Shown: piece after piece, positions 29,245-39,381 of the stretch | Layout of the letters: each line of letters begins with the position of its first letter | How positions within the stretch are numbered: position 1 is the first letter of the stretch | Source of the DNA: RYN-133 sp963708645 | GTDB taxonomy: Bacteria; Actinomycetota; Actinomycetes; Mycobacteriales; Jatrophihabitantaceae | Length of the DNA stretch: 64,000 bases | Direction: 5' to 3' | NCBI GenBank assembly: GCA_963708645.1 | Contig: CAVPTA010000007.1 | Span: 806,001 to 870,000 of the forward strand | The notes under the pieces: generated by a model | The model's input: the letters and a program-made list of their open reading frames with translations, nothing else | The model's database searches: none | What the model was told of the DNA's origin: nothing | Position numbers and translations under genes: made by a program

Positions 29245-29261
29245 CGCTGCTCAGAGCAGCG
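29245..29261. promoter_or_regulatory. Inverted repeat upstream of the clpP pair
   Basis: CGCTGCT (29245-29251) and AGCAGCG (29255-29261) form a perfect 7-bp inverted repeat with a 3-nt centre. It lies 40 nt upstream of the clpP start and just after the parA stop. It may be an operator for the clpP pair or a parA terminator without a T-run. The assignment is inference. Confidence 0.35.
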
Positions 29262-29268
29262 TCAGTGG

Positions 29269-29988
29269 TCAGCGCCCGACGGTCAGGCGGGCCATCGACG
29301 ACTTCAAACGCGCAATGAGCTCGTCGTCGTCGAACCCGATGGGACGCACGTGCCGAGCCGGCGGCGCAACGGTGACCCGCTGTTGCACGGCGGCGACCGA
29401 GAACGGCGCATCGGGGAGTTCATCGAGGATCTCGGCGCCAGCCAGGTCGTACCCGTGCAGTTCGCGCACCCGATGGCCGAACGCCATGGCCAACGGTTCG
29501 CGCAAGGCGATGCGCGTGCGAAGCACGTGCACGCCGGCCGAACGCAGCTCGTTCTCGGCAGTCGCGACCGACCGCGTGCGCCGCGTTCGCGTGAGCAGCA
29601 CCGCGACCTGCTTGCCACCGCGCGACGCTGCTTCGACGGCGACCTGCACCTGCGACAGATCCAGCGAGCTCGGCGACGTCGGGACGAGGACGAGGTCGGC
29701 GACGTCGATCGCCGCCGACATGATTTCGAAATCGGCCGGCGGAGTGTCGATGACGATCGTCGGCGTCGGCGGCAGCGCGAGCTTCGGAGTCGGCTGGGAC
29801 AGCACCGGCACAGCGAGCGGGCTGCCGGCTGCCGCGGCCCGGCGCGCCCACTCGGTCGCGGATGCTTGTGGGTCGGCATCGATGATCGTGCACGCGCGGC
29901 GCGTTGCTGCAGCGAGGGCATGTGCGAGGAAAACGGCAGTGGTGGTTTTGCCAACGCCGCCCTTGCGATTGGCGACGGTGACGATCAT
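29269..29988 (-). CDS. Orphan ParA/MinD-type ATPase
   Basis: A 239-aa P-loop ATPase with deviant Walker A KGGVGKTTTA, Walker B-like TIVIDTPPADF and DADPQASATEWA. ParA proteins form ATP-dependent dimers that position plasmids, chromosomes or protein complexes. No ParB or centromere-like repeats are visible nearby. GTG 29991 and ATG 29988 are adjacent possible starts. It lies upstream of the clpP pair on the same strand with 64 nt between. Cargo unknown. Confidence 0.82.
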   Translation of the reverse strand: MIVTVANRKGGVGKTTTAVFLAHALAAATRRACTIIDADPQASATEWARRAAAAGSPLAVPVLSQPTPKLALPPTPTIVIDTPPADFEIMSAAIDVADLVLVPTSPSSLDLSQVQVAVEAASRGGKQVAVLLTRTRRTRSVATAENELRSAGVHVLRTRIALREPLAMAFGHRVRELHGYDLAGAEILDELPDAPFSVAAVQQRVTVAPPARHVRPIGFDDDELIARLKSSMARLTVGR

Positions 29989-30046
29989 CACCGCAGCTTA
30001 GTTGCCGCGGAAGGTTCTTCGGCGCGACGCGCGGACGGCGTCAGGG

Positions 30047-30589
30047 TCACGCGCGTGAACAAAGCCAGAACAGCGTCAACGCGGCGACGCTGTTCGAGTC
30101 GCGGAACTCGCCGGCGCGCAACATCTGCTCCAACTCGGCGACGCTGACATGGGCGTGCACCATGTCAGCCTCCGACGCCTCACGCTGCGGCGCGCCGTCG
30201 TGCAACCCGGTCGCCAGGAAGACGTCGAACGCGTTGGTGGCCAGGCCGGGCGACGCGTCGAGGCGGCCGAGGAGCTCCAGCGAGTCGGCGCGCAGCCCGG
30301 TCTCTTCACTCAACTCGGTCGCGGCCAACTCGAGTGCCGTGCCGCCCTCGCGGCCCGGCGGCCAGCCGCCCTGCGGAAACTCCCATGACCGACGGCCCAG
30401 CGGGTAGCGGTACTGCTGCACGAGCCAGAAGCCGTCGCCGGTGTACGGCAGCACGACGGCGAAGTCGCGCTTGTCGACCACGCTGTACGTACCGCGGGTG
30501 CCGTCGGCGAAGCGCACCTCGTCCTGACGCAGCGACAGCCACGGCGTGCGGACCAGCTCGCGGCCACCCAGCCGCTCGACATCAGCCAT
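30047..30589 (-). CDS. Nudix hydrolase (ADP-ribose pyrophosphatase-like)
   Basis: A 180-aa Nudix protein. The Nudix box is GGWPPGREGGTALELAATEL followed by SEETGL; the usual RE pair is TE here, but the EExG metal ligands are kept. The surrounding VLPYTGDGFWLVQQYRYP and WEFPQGG resemble ADP-ribose pyrophosphatases (NudF/YffH group). The start (ATG 30589) overlaps the end of the glucosidase gene by 8 nt, so they are probably co-transcribed. Substrate specificity is not certain. Confidence 0.85.
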   Translation of the reverse strand: MADVERLGGRELVRTPWLSLRQDEVRFADGTRGTYSVVDKRDFAVVLPYTGDGFWLVQQYRYPLGRRSWEFPQGGWPPGREGGTALELAATELSEETGLRADSLELLGRLDASPGLATNAFDVFLATGLHDGAPQREASEADMVHAHVSVAELEQMLRAGEFRDSNSVAALTLFWLCSRA

Positions 30590-33291
30590 CGGACGGCCGG
30601 CAGAGCAGGTGCGCCACGAGCGCTGTCCAGCCCGTCTGGTGGGTCGCGCCGAGCCCCTCGCCGGTGTCGCCGTCGAAGTACTCGCTGAAGGTCAGCTGCT
30701 CGCGCCACACCCGATCACCGGACGCTTCGATGCGCGCGCCATCGCATGGTCGGGTGCCGCCTGGTCCGAATCGGAACAGATCGCACAGCCGCGAGTCGAT
30801 CAGGTCCGCTGCGCCGGAAAGCGTCATCGACTGTCCCGACCCGGTCGGCACGTCGATCGTGAAGCCGTCACCGAGGAAGCCGTGATACGTGCGCAAGGCA
30901 TCGGCGAGCAAGGACGTTCACCGGGAACCAGACCGGTCCGCGCCAGTTCGAGTTGCCTCCGAACAAGCCCGTGCGCGATTCACCGGGCTCGTAGTCGATC
31001 GAGAGTTCCTGCCCTTCGATCTGCATGGTGTACGGCTCGCGGTAAGTCGCCGACAACGAGCGGATGCCATATGGCGAAAGGAACTCCTGCTCATCGAACA
31101 TGCGCGACAACACCCTGCGCAGCCGGTCCGGATCGAGCAGGGCGAGCATGTGCTCGGCCGGTTCGTCACCAGCGCCACCATGCGACATCAATCCGTCCAG
31201 CAGTTCCGGACGCCGCCGTTGCAACCACCGCAGCCGCGCCGTGAAGTCGGCGAGCTCGTCAGGACGGCCCGATCGCGCGTGCGCAACCGCGAGCACCGGC
31301 AGCAATCCGACCATCGACCGCACCCGCACCGGCTCCGCATGCCCGTCCGGATGCAGCAGCACGTCGTAGAAGAAGCCGTCGTCGTCGTCCCACAGTGAGA
31401 CGCCCTGCGAGCCGAACCGGCGCATCGCATGCGCGATCGCCAGGAAGTGCTCGAGGAACTTCGTCGCCGCCTCGTCCCAGGCGGGCACGCTGCGGGCGAG
31501 TTCCATCGCGATCGTCAGCAGGTTGAGGCAGAAGAACGCGACCCAGCTCGTCGCGTCCGACTCTTCGAGCCGCGTGCCGTCGGGCAACGCGGCCGACCGG
31601 TCGAACAGCCCGATGTTGTCCATGCCGAGGAAGCCGCCCTCGAACAGGTTCGACCCTTCGGCGTCCTTACGGTTGACCCACCAGCCGAAGTTCAACAGCA
31701 GCTTGGTGAAGACGCGGATGAGGAAGTCCGTGTCACGGGTCCCCGTCACCGCGGCGTCGACGAGATAGACCCGCCACGCGGCCCACGCGTGCACTGGCGG
31801 GTTCACATCGCCGAACGCCCATTCGTAGGCGGGCAGTTGGCCGTCCGGGTGCATCGCCCACTCGCGGCACATGAGCAGCAACTGCTCCTTGGCGAACGCG
31901 GGATCGATGTGCGCGAGCGCGATGCAGTGGAACGCGAGATCCCACGCCGCGAACCAGGGGTACTCCCAGTCGTCCGGCATGCAGATCACGTCGGCAAGGG
32001 CGAGGTGCTGCCACGACACGTTGCGGGCACCCGGTTCCGTGCGCGCAGGTGGCGGCGCCGGCTCGGCCGGGTCACCCTCGAGCCATTCGGCGACGGTGTA
32101 GCGGTACAGCTGCTTGCTCCACAGCAACCCGGCGAAGGCGCGCCGCGCGATCTGCGCGTCCTGCGGCGTGAGCCGTTCGGGCAACACCGAACGGTAGAAG
32201 TCGTCGGCCTCGCGGGCCCGGTCCACCCACGCCGCGTCGAAGCCCGATCCGAACGCGTGCTCGCCCAGGTTGCCCGCGACCAGCCGTAGCCGGATCCGGA
32301 CGGTCTGTCCGGGCGCCACCGCATCGAACCGGTACCAGAACGCCGCCTTCGTGCCGACGCCGTTCGGGTTCACCGCGGACTCGTCGCCGTGCACGACCCG
32401 CGAGTCGATGCCGTCCTTCGTGTACGTCGTCGGGTTCGCGTCGACACCGAACAGTGCTGCAACGTTGGTCTCGTTGTCGCACACGAGGACGTCCGGCGTG
32501 CCTTCGGCGGTCAGCGAGTAGCGACCGAGGTAGACGTGATCGCATTCGACCGCCCGCTCGTCGGCACCGAGGCGTTCCGGCGCATCGATGCGGCGCAGCT
32601 GCGGAGTGCGGTCGTCACGTCCCCACACCCAGGTGTTGCGGAACCACACCTGCGGCAGCAGGTGCAGCGGCGCCGGGTCCGGTCCGTGATTGGTCGCCTC
32701 GACCGTCATCAGGACGTCGTCGGGCGCAGCCTTCGCGTAACTCACCGTCACGTCGAAGAACCGGTTGTCGTCGAGCACACCGGTGTCGGCCAGTTCGTAC
32801 TCGCGATCATCGCGTCCGCGCGCCGCGTTCTCACTACGCAACTGCGCGTACGGGAACTCCGCCTGCGGATACCGATAGCGCCACTTCACCCACGAGTGCG
32901 AGGGCGTGCCGTCCATCGCCCACCAGTACTCCTTGATGTCCTCGCCGTGGTTGCCCTCGCCGTTGGTCAACCCGAAGAGCCGTTCCTTCAGGATCGGGTC
33001 GCGCCCGTTCCACATAGCGACGGAGATGTTCAGGAACCCGTATCGATCGCAGAATCCGCCCAGCCCGTCCTCACCCCAGCGGTACGCCCGGCGATGAGCA
33101 TGCTCGAACGGCAGGTACGTCCACGCGTCACCGTCGGCCGAATAGTCCTCTCGGACGGTGCCCCACTGCCGTCCCGACAGGTACGGCCCCCACAATCTCC
33201 AGGGGCTCGTCGAATCGGGTGACTCGGCCAGGCGGGCATGCTCGGGCGTCGGCGGCGTCGACTGTGCTTCGGCGGTGTGTCGCGGGACCAC
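30582..33291 (-). CDS. GH63-like (MGH1-type) glucosidase, frameshifted near the C-terminus
   Basis: The composite has about 900 residues. An N-terminal beta-sandwich region begins WGPYLSGRQWGTVREDYSAD and continues RDPILKERLFGLTNGEGNHG. An (alpha/alpha)6-type catalytic region has DDWEYPWFAAWDLAFHCIAL, YEWAFGDVNPPVHAWA and GGNSNWRGPVWFPVN. Related GH63 enzymes hydrolyse alpha-glucosides such as glucosylglycerate or oligosaccharides. The main frame runs to near 30909-30914; the last ~105 residues (LADALRTYHGFLGDGF onward) are in the next frame and need one base removed. GTG 33291 leaves ~60 bp to the divergent helicase; upstream starts would leave almost no promoter. Confidence 0.8.
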
Positions 33292-33351
33292 TCCGCAGAC
33301 GCTACGCGGACAGGTAAATCGCTTGGCATCGGCGCGTAACGTCATCTGACC

Positions 33352-35337
33352 GTGGCGCCCGATGCCGTACTGACCCGCGAACAACACCACCTCGACCTGG
33401 CCCGACGCTGCCTGCTGGCGATGCAGGACTCGGCCGACCGCATCGCCGATTACGGCGTTGACGAACTCGCCAGTTACGGCCTCGGTCGCATGCGCACCGA
33501 GCGCCTGAAGGCCCTGTCCGCCGACCCGGACGCACCGCCGTTCTTCGGCCGCACCGACCGCGACCTACCCGACGCCGAGTCCTTCCACATCGGCCGGCGG
33601 CACGTGCGCGACGAATACGGCGACCCGGTGGTCATCGACTGGCGAGCACCCATCTCGCGCGCGTTCTATCGAGCCACGCCCGCCGACCGCATGGGCGTCA
33701 CCCTCCGGCGCCGGTTCGGCTTCCACAACGGCGCGCTGTCGTCCTTCGAGGACGAGCACCTCGACCGCGGCGAGGCGCTCGGGCTCGCTTCCGACCTGCT
33801 GCGGGAAGAGATCGAGCGCCCGCGCGTCGGCCCGATGCGCGACATCGTCGCGACCATCCAGCCCGACCAGGACGATCTCGTGCGCGCCGACCTCGACACG
33901 TCGCTGTGCATCCAGGGTGCGCCCGGCACCGGCAAGACCGCGGTCGGGCTGCACCGGGCCGCCTACCTGCTCTACACCTATCCCGACCGCCTGCGGCGCT
34001 CCGGCGTGCTGGTCGTCGGGCCGAACGCCGCGTTCCTGCACTACATCGCTCAAGTGCTCCCGTCCCTCGGCGAAGGTGGGATCGAGCAGGCAACCGTCGC
34101 CGAGCTCGTCGGCGTCGAGCCGCGCGGCGACGAGCCGGCCGACCTCGCGACGCTCAAGGGCGATGCGCGCATGGCGGACGTGCTGCGCCGCGCCGTCCTC
34201 TCCCACGTCCGCAAGCCCACCGACGACGTGTTGGTCATCATCGGCACCCGGCGCTACCGCGTGGGTGCCCACCACCTGCGCCGCTACGTCGACGACGCGC
34301 GGCGCGCCCTCGGTGACGGTCTGCGCTGGTCGATGGCTCGCGACCGGCTGCGCATGCAGGTGGCCGAGGACGTGCGCCGCCAGCGCGAGGACGTCGGTGG
34401 TGCACCAACCGACGCCGAGACAGCCAAGATGTCACGCACGCCTGCGGTGAAGGAATTCGTCGACGAGGTGTGGCCGGCGTTGACCGCACCCGCCCTGCTC
34501 ATGCGCTTGTACGACGATCCGGAGTTTCTGCGGCGCTGCGCGCCGTCCCTCACCGTGGACGAGCGGGCCGCCCTCTACCGCAAGGGTCGTGCGGCCGTGC
34601 GGACGGTGCGCTGGACGACGGCCGACACGGTGCTGCTCGACGAGCTCAGCGGAATGATCGACGGCGCCTCGACCTACGTCCACGTCGTGGTCGACGAGGC
34701 GCAGGACCTCTCACCGATGCAGTGCCGCGCCGTTGCCCGGCGGTGCCCGCTCGGATCGGTCACGGTGCTCGGCGACCTGGCGCAGGCGACGACGCCGTGG
34801 GCGCCCGGCGACTGGGCCGTGACCCTGACCCACCTCGGCCACGACTCGGCGGCGGTGCGTCCCCTCACCGCCGGATACCGCGTGCCGGGCGAGGTGATCG
34901 ACCTGGCCAACCGGTTGCTGCCCCACATCGCGCTCGGTGTCCCGCCGGGTACCGCAGTCCGCGCCGGCGAGTCAGCGCTGCAGTTCGCGCCCGCGTCGAC
35001 GCTGACGGCGGCAGTCGCCGAGTTGCTCGACATCGACGGGTCGATCGGCGTGATCGTTCCCGACGTGCGCGCAGAAGCCGTCCTCGCCGAACTACAGGCC
35101 GCGAGGATCGATGCCGCCGCACTCGAGTCGGAGTCCGACCCGCGAATCGCGGTCGTGCCGGCGTCCGCGGCGAAGGGACTCGAGTTCGACTCGGTCGTGC
35201 TGCTCGAGCCCGCCGAGATCGTCGAAGGCGAACCGACCCGGGCGGCGGGGCTGCGCCGCCTCTACGTTGTGCTCACCCGCGCGGTGTCGCACCTACGCGT
35301 GCTGCACGATCAGCCCTTGCCTGCCGAACTGGCGTGA
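33352..35337 (+). CDS. HelD-like UvrD-family helicase/ATPase
   Basis: A 661-aa superfamily 1 protein. An N-terminal segment (YRATPADRMGVTLRRRFGF) precedes Walker A GAPGTGKTAVGLHRAAYLL (about 190-208), Walker B VVVDEAQDLSPMQ (about 445) and C-terminal motifs including PASAAKGLEFDSVVLLEP and RRLYVVLTRAVSHL. This layout matches actinobacterial HelD, which removes or recycles stalled RNA polymerase; that role is inferred from family. The start at 33352 (GTG) is almost leaderless. Confidence 0.85.
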   Translation: MAPDAVLTREQHHLDLARRCLLAMQDSADRIADYGVDELASYGLGRMRTERLKALSADPDAPPFFGRTDRDLPDAESFHIGRRHVRDEYGDPVVIDWRAPISRAFYRATPADRMGVTLRRRFGFHNGALSSFEDEHLDRGEALGLASDLLREEIERPRVGPMRDIVATIQPDQDDLVRADLDTSLCIQGAPGTGKTAVGLHRAAYLLYTYPDRLRRSGVLVVGPNAAFLHYIAQVLPSLGEGGIEQATVAELVGVEPRGDEPADLATLKGDARMADVLRRAVLSHVRKPTDDVLVIIGTRRYRVGAHHLRRYVDDARRALGDGLRWSMARDRLRMQVAEDVRRQREDVGGAPTDAETAKMSRTPAVKEFVDEVWPALTAPALLMRLYDDPEFLRRCAPSLTVDERAALYRKGRAAVRTVRWTTADTVLLDELSGMIDGASTYVHVVVDEAQDLSPMQCRAVARRCPLGSVTVLGDLAQATTPWAPGDWAVTLTHLGHDSAAVRPLTAGYRVPGEVIDLANRLLPHIALGVPPGTAVRAGESALQFAPASTLTAAVAELLDIDGSIGVIVPDVRAEAVLAELQAARIDAAALESESDPRIAVVPASAAKGLEFDSVVLLEPAEIVEGEPTRAAGLRRLYVVLTRAVSHLRVLHDQPLPAELA

Positions 35338-35502
35338 TCCTCGCATGTGATCGGGAGTTGGTCGTCGCGGCGATATGGTAGGAACCCCTGGGTTTCTCGC
35401 TAGGTGCGTCACCCCTGTACCAAACCGAGGAACACTGGTGACACTGCCGACCCCGTGCCCGCACGTGGCAACCCCACGACACGGCCCGAGCCGAGGAGTT
35501 CC

Positions 35503-36627
35503 ATGTCCGAACACGTCCATGCCGTACATCCGGAACCAGACATGGTGCAGCTGCTCACGCCGGAGGGTCAGCGCGTCGAGCATCCGGACTACGCACTCGA
35601 CATCACCGACGACGAGATCGCCTCGCTCTATCGCGACCTCGTTCTCGTCCGCCGCATCGACACCGAGGCGATCGCGCTGCAGCGTCAGGGCGAACTCGGC
35701 CTGTGGGCCAGCCTGCTCGGTCAGGAAGCCGCGCAGATCGGCGCCGGCCGGGCGCTGAAGAAGCAGGACATGTCGTTCCCGACCTATCGCGAGCACGGCG
35801 TTGCCTGGTGCCGCGACGTCGATCCGCTGACGCTGCTGGGTCTCTACCGCGGCACGAACCTCGGCGGCTGGGATCCCAAGGCCAACAACTTCAACCTGTA
35901 CACCATCGTGATCGGCGCGCAGACGCTGCACGCGACCGGTTACGCGATGGGCGTCGTCCGCGACGGCGCAGTCGGGACGGGCGACCCCGACCGCGACACC
36001 GCGGTGCTGGCGTTCTTCGGTGACGGCGCATCGAGCCAGGGCGACGTCAACGAGTCGTTCGTCTGGTCGGCCGCCGGCAACCTGCCGATCGTGTTCTTCT
36101 GCCAGAACAACCAGTGGGCGATCAGCGAGCCGGTCGAGCGCCAGAGCCGGGTTCCGCTCTACCAGCGTTCGGCCGGCTTCGGCTTTCCGGGCGTGCGAGT
36201 CGACGGCAACGACGTGCTCGGGTGCCTTGCGGTCACGCGCAAGGCGTTGGACGACGCGCGCAGCGCGCAGGGCCCGACGTTCATCGAGGCATACACGTAC
36301 CGGATGAACCCGCACACGACCAACGACGACCCACGTCGCTACCGGCTCGGCAGCGAAGCCGAGACGTGGAAGCTGAAGGACCCGATCGAGCGCGTCCGCG
36401 CGTACCTCACCCGCGAGGCGCGGATCGAGCCGTCGTTCTTCGACGACGTCGATGCCGAGGCGAAGGCATTGGCCGAGCACGTCCGCAAGGGCTGTCGCGA
36501 GCTGATCGACCCGACCCCGCAGTCGTTGTTCGACAACGTCCACGTGACGATGCCCGACGATCTCCGCGCCCAGCGCGACGAGTTCACGGAATTTGTGTCT
36601 GCTCTGGACGAGAGTGGCACGCGATGA
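35503..36627 (+). CDS. 2-oxoacid dehydrogenase E1 component, alpha subunit (PdhA/BkdA-like)
   Basis: A 374-aa thiamine-pyrophosphate enzyme subunit that decarboxylates pyruvate or branched-chain 2-oxoacids. The TPP motif runs from GDGASSQGDVNESF to FFCQNNQWAIS, and the phosphorylation-loop-like region YRMNPHTTNDDPRRYR follows. ATG 35503 has GAGGAG 4 nt upstream. It is the first gene of an E1alpha-E1beta-E2 operon. E3 (lipoamide dehydrogenase) is not in the window. The substrate (pyruvate or branched-chain) is not resolved by sequence alone. Confidence 0.9.
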   Translation: MSEHVHAVHPEPDMVQLLTPEGQRVEHPDYALDITDDEIASLYRDLVLVRRIDTEAIALQRQGELGLWASLLGQEAAQIGAGRALKKQDMSFPTYREHGVAWCRDVDPLTLLGLYRGTNLGGWDPKANNFNLYTIVIGAQTLHATGYAMGVVRDGAVGTGDPDRDTAVLAFFGDGASSQGDVNESFVWSAAGNLPIVFFCQNNQWAISEPVERQSRVPLYQRSAGFGFPGVRVDGNDVLGCLAVTRKALDDARSAQGPTFIEAYTYRMNPHTTNDDPRRYRLGSEAETWKLKDPIERVRAYLTREARIEPSFFDDVDAEAKALAEHVRKGCRELIDPTPQSLFDNVHVTMPDDLRAQRDEFTEFVSALDESGTR

Positions 36628-36724
36628 GCGCTCGCGCGAAGAGACCAGTCATCTATGCGGCGAAGCCGCAATCGTGCTCGACGATCCACCCGAGCGCAGC
36701 GAGCGGTGGAGAGGAGACACGAGG
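36628..36724. other. Spacer with hairpins between E1 alpha and beta genes
   Basis: This 97-nt spacer is unusually long for the operon. It holds TGCGGC/GCCGCA (36656-36661, 36665-36670) and a second inverted element around CCACCCGAGCGCAGCGAGCG (36688-36711). They may stabilise or attenuate the transcript. Confidence 0.4.
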
Positions 36725-37696
36725 ATGACTGCAGCAAGCATGGCCAAAGCGTTGAATGACGGGTTGCGCAAGGCGATGGAGGACGACCCCAAGGTCGTCA
36801 TCATGGGCGAGGACGTCGGCAAGCTCGGCGGCGTCTTCCGCATCACCGACGGGCTGCAGAAGGACTTCGGCGAGGACCGCGTCATCGACACCCCGCTGGC
36901 CGAGTCGGGCATCATCGGCACTGCGGTCGGGCTCGCGATCCGCGGCTACCGGCCGGTGTGCGAGATCCAGTTCGACGGGTTCGTCTTCCCCGGCTTCGAC
37001 CAGATCGTCAGCCAGGTCGCCAAGTTCCACAACCGCTCGGCCGGCCTGGTGAAGATGCCGATCACGATCCGCATCCCGTTCGGCGGCGGCATCGGCGCGG
37101 TTGAACACCACAGCGAGTCGCCAGAGACCTACTTCGCGCACACGGCCGGTCTGAAGGTCGTCACCTGCTCGAACCCGTCCGACTCGTTCTGGATGATCCA
37201 GCAGGCCATCGCCGACGACGACCCGGTGATCTTCTTCGAGCCGAAGCGGCTCTACCACGCGGCGAAGGCCGAGATCGCCGAGACGCCGATCCCGCTCTAC
37301 AGCGCGCGCACCGTTCGTCCCGGCAAGGACGTCACGGTCGTCAGCTACGGCCCGACGGTGTCGACGTCGCTCGCTGCCGCCGAGGCGGCCACCGAGGACG
37401 GTCTTGAACTCGAAGTGATCGACCTGCGCTCGGTGTCACCGCTCGACATGCCCACGGTCGTCGAATCGGTCAAGCGCACCGGACGGTTGATCGTGGTGCA
37501 CGAGGCACCGCACAGCTTCGGCGTGGGTGCCGAGGTCGCCGCGCGGGTGATGGAAGAGGCGTTCTACTCCCTCGAGGCGCCGGTGCTACGCGTCGCGGGG
37601 TACGACACCCCGTACCCCCCGAGCCGCCTCGAGCACGAATGGCTGCCCAACCTCGACCGCGTGCTCGACACCGTCGACAAGATCATGGAGTACTGA
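36725..37696 (+). CDS. 2-oxoacid dehydrogenase E1 component, beta subunit
   Basis: A 323-aa transketolase-like subunit with VVIMGEDVGKLGGVFRIT, DTPLAESGIIGTAVGLA and the C-terminal swivel region with VIDLRSVSPLDM. It pairs with E1 alpha to bind TPP at the interface. ATG 36725 is preceded by GAGGAGACACGAGG. The E2 start is only 6 nt beyond the stop. It overlaps nothing and has no frame breaks. Confidence 0.93.
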   Translation: MTAASMAKALNDGLRKAMEDDPKVVIMGEDVGKLGGVFRITDGLQKDFGEDRVIDTPLAESGIIGTAVGLAIRGYRPVCEIQFDGFVFPGFDQIVSQVAKFHNRSAGLVKMPITIRIPFGGGIGAVEHHSESPETYFAHTAGLKVVTCSNPSDSFWMIQQAIADDDPVIFFEPKRLYHAAKAEIAETPIPLYSARTVRPGKDVTVVSYGPTVSTSLAAAEAATEDGLELEVIDLRSVSPLDMPTVVESVKRTGRLIVVHEAPHSFGVGAEVAARVMEEAFYSLEAPVLRVAGYDTPYPPSRLEHEWLPNLDRVLDTVDKIMEY

Positions 37697-37702
37697 CCAG
37701 TC

Positions 37703-39105
37703 ATGCCCGTCCAGCAGTTCAAGCTTCCGGACCTCGGTGAAGGTCTGACCGAGGGCGACATCCTCAAATGGACGGTCGCCGTCGGCGACACCGTCGACGT
37801 GAACGACACGATCGCCGAGGTCGAGACCGTCAAGGCAGCAGTCGAGCTGCCTTCGCCGTACGCCGGTACGGTTACGGCGCTGCTCGCCGACGAGGGGACG
37901 ACAGTCCCGGTCGGGACGCCGATCATCTCGATCGACACCGGTTCCGACACCGCAACCGAGAACGCCGCCGCCGGTGAGGACATGGTGCCCACAGTGCCCG
38001 GCGAGGCCGGCACCGAGGAGAAGCAGCTGACGCTGGTGGGTTACGGCCCGCGCGAAGAGACGGGACGCCGCCGCCGTCGTCGTCCGGCGAATGGCTCGAT
38101 CGCACCTGGGAGCACCGAGGGCGCCCAGGTCTCGTTCAACCTGCCGCCCGCGCCGGCCGGCCCCGAGCCGGCGGTGGTCGAGGAGCCTGTTGCCGGGCCG
38201 CGGCACGCACGGGCACTCGCCAAGCCGCCCGTCCGCAAGCTCGCAAAGTCGCTCGGGGTCGACCTGGCCACCGTCGAGCCGACCGGCCCGAACAGCACGG
38301 TCTCGCGTGAGGACGTCCAGGCGGCCGCACAGTGGTCAGTTTCGGGCGCAGTGGTCAGTCACAACTGACCACTGCGGCTCGAACTAACCACACTGGCGAC
38401 GGCGAGACCCGAATCCCGATCAAGGGGGTGCGCAAGCACACCGCCGCGGCAATGGTGTCGAGCGCGTTCACTGCGCCGCACGTCACCGAGTTCATCACGT
38501 GCGACGTCACCGCGATGATGGAGCTGCGTGACCGGGTGGCCGCGCGACGCGAGTTCCGCGGTGTCAAGGTCAGCCCGCTGCTGTTCGTCGCGAAAGCCGT
38601 CATTCTCGCTGCCAAGAAGACGCCGGCGATCAACGCGACTTGGGACGAAGCCGCCGGCGAGATCGTGCTGAAGCACTACGTGAATCTCGGCATCGCAGCC
38701 GCGACCGAGCGCGGCCTGATCGTGCCGAACATCAAGGACGCCGATCAGCTGTCACTGCTCGAGTTGGCACAGGCGATCACCGCGCTCACCGATACGGCGC
38801 GCGCCGGCAAGACCTCGCCGGCTCAAATGAGCGGCGGATCGATCACGATCACGAATGTCGGTGTCTTCGGCGTCGACACCGGCACGCCCATCCTGAACCC
38901 GGGTGAGGCCGGGATCGTCGCCTTCGGTGCGATCAACCGGCGGCCGTGGGTGGTCGGTGCGGGCGACGACGAGCACATCGAGGCCCGCTGGGTCACGCAG
39001 CTCGCGGTCTCCTTCGACCACCGGCTGGTCGACGGCCAGCAGGGTTCGCAGTTCCTGGCCGACCTCGCGGCCATCCTCAGCGACCCCGGGCTTGCCCTGC
39101 TGTAA
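37703..39105 (+). CDS. Dihydrolipoamide acyltransferase (E2), frame broken at a palindromic repeat
   Basis: The first frame (221 aa, stop 38368) contains a lipoyl domain with the lipoyl-Lys in ETVKAAVELPSPYAG and an E3-binding domain (ALAKPPVRKLAKSLGVDLAT to SREDVQAAA). The second frame (38332-39105) contains the catalytic domain from IPIKGVRKHTAAAMVSSAFT to the active-site block SFDHRLVDGQQG. The frames meet inside a copy of the AGTGGTCA palindrome (38330-38376), in the flexible linker. Either one base is missing from the read, or the repeat truly splits E2 into two proteins; a GTG at 38332 could start the second. Confidence 0.85.
38330..38376. repeat. AGTGGTCA palindrome inside the E2 gene
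   Basis: CAGTGGTCAGT at 38330-38340 is repeated at 38349-38359. The second copy forms a perfect 13-bp inverted repeat, CGCAGTGGTCAGT (38347-38359) with ACTGACCACTGCG (38364-38376), around a CACA loop. The core matches the intergenic element at 1192-1265. It falls exactly at the linker where the reading frame changes, suggesting insertion of a REP-like element into a tolerant linker. Confidence 0.7.
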
Positions 39106-39216
39106 ATATTCGGTGAAGGCGTGTGATCCGCAGCACGAGCGGGCATACCGCTTTGCTTTCTTCGGTTGTACCCAGCATTCTGGTTACGAAACGTCAGACC
39201 GAGAAAGGCAATGCCA

Positions 39217-39360
39217 ATGTCCCGCAAGTACACGCTGGTCCGCAAGCTGACCCAGCGTCGCACCTCCCGTGAGTTCGAGCGCGCCCTGCGTAACGCGTCG
39301 CCGTCGATGGCTCAGGAGCTTCGTGCCATCGCGTCGCGCTCCCAGGTCGGCGGTCTCTGA
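39217..39360 (+). CDS. Small basic conserved protein, 47 aa
   Basis: It begins at ATG 39217 with GAAAGG 8 nt upstream (an ATG 6 nt earlier is too close to it). The product starts SRKYTLVRKLTQRRTSREFE and ends IASRSQVGGL. It is rich in Arg and Ser and predicted soluble and helical. I do not know a function; such short conserved proteins recur in actinobacteria. A strong terminator follows directly, supporting it as an expressed unit. Confidence 0.7.
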   Translation: MSRKYTLVRKLTQRRTSREFERALRNASPSMAQELRAIASRSQVGGL

Positions 39361-39381
39361 CCGACCCGCGCACCGTCAACA

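Noticed and set aside
29205..29268. Defined ClgR operator upstream of clpP
   Set aside because: The palindrome there does not match the ClgR consensus as I remember it, so it is listed only as an unassigned inverted repeat.
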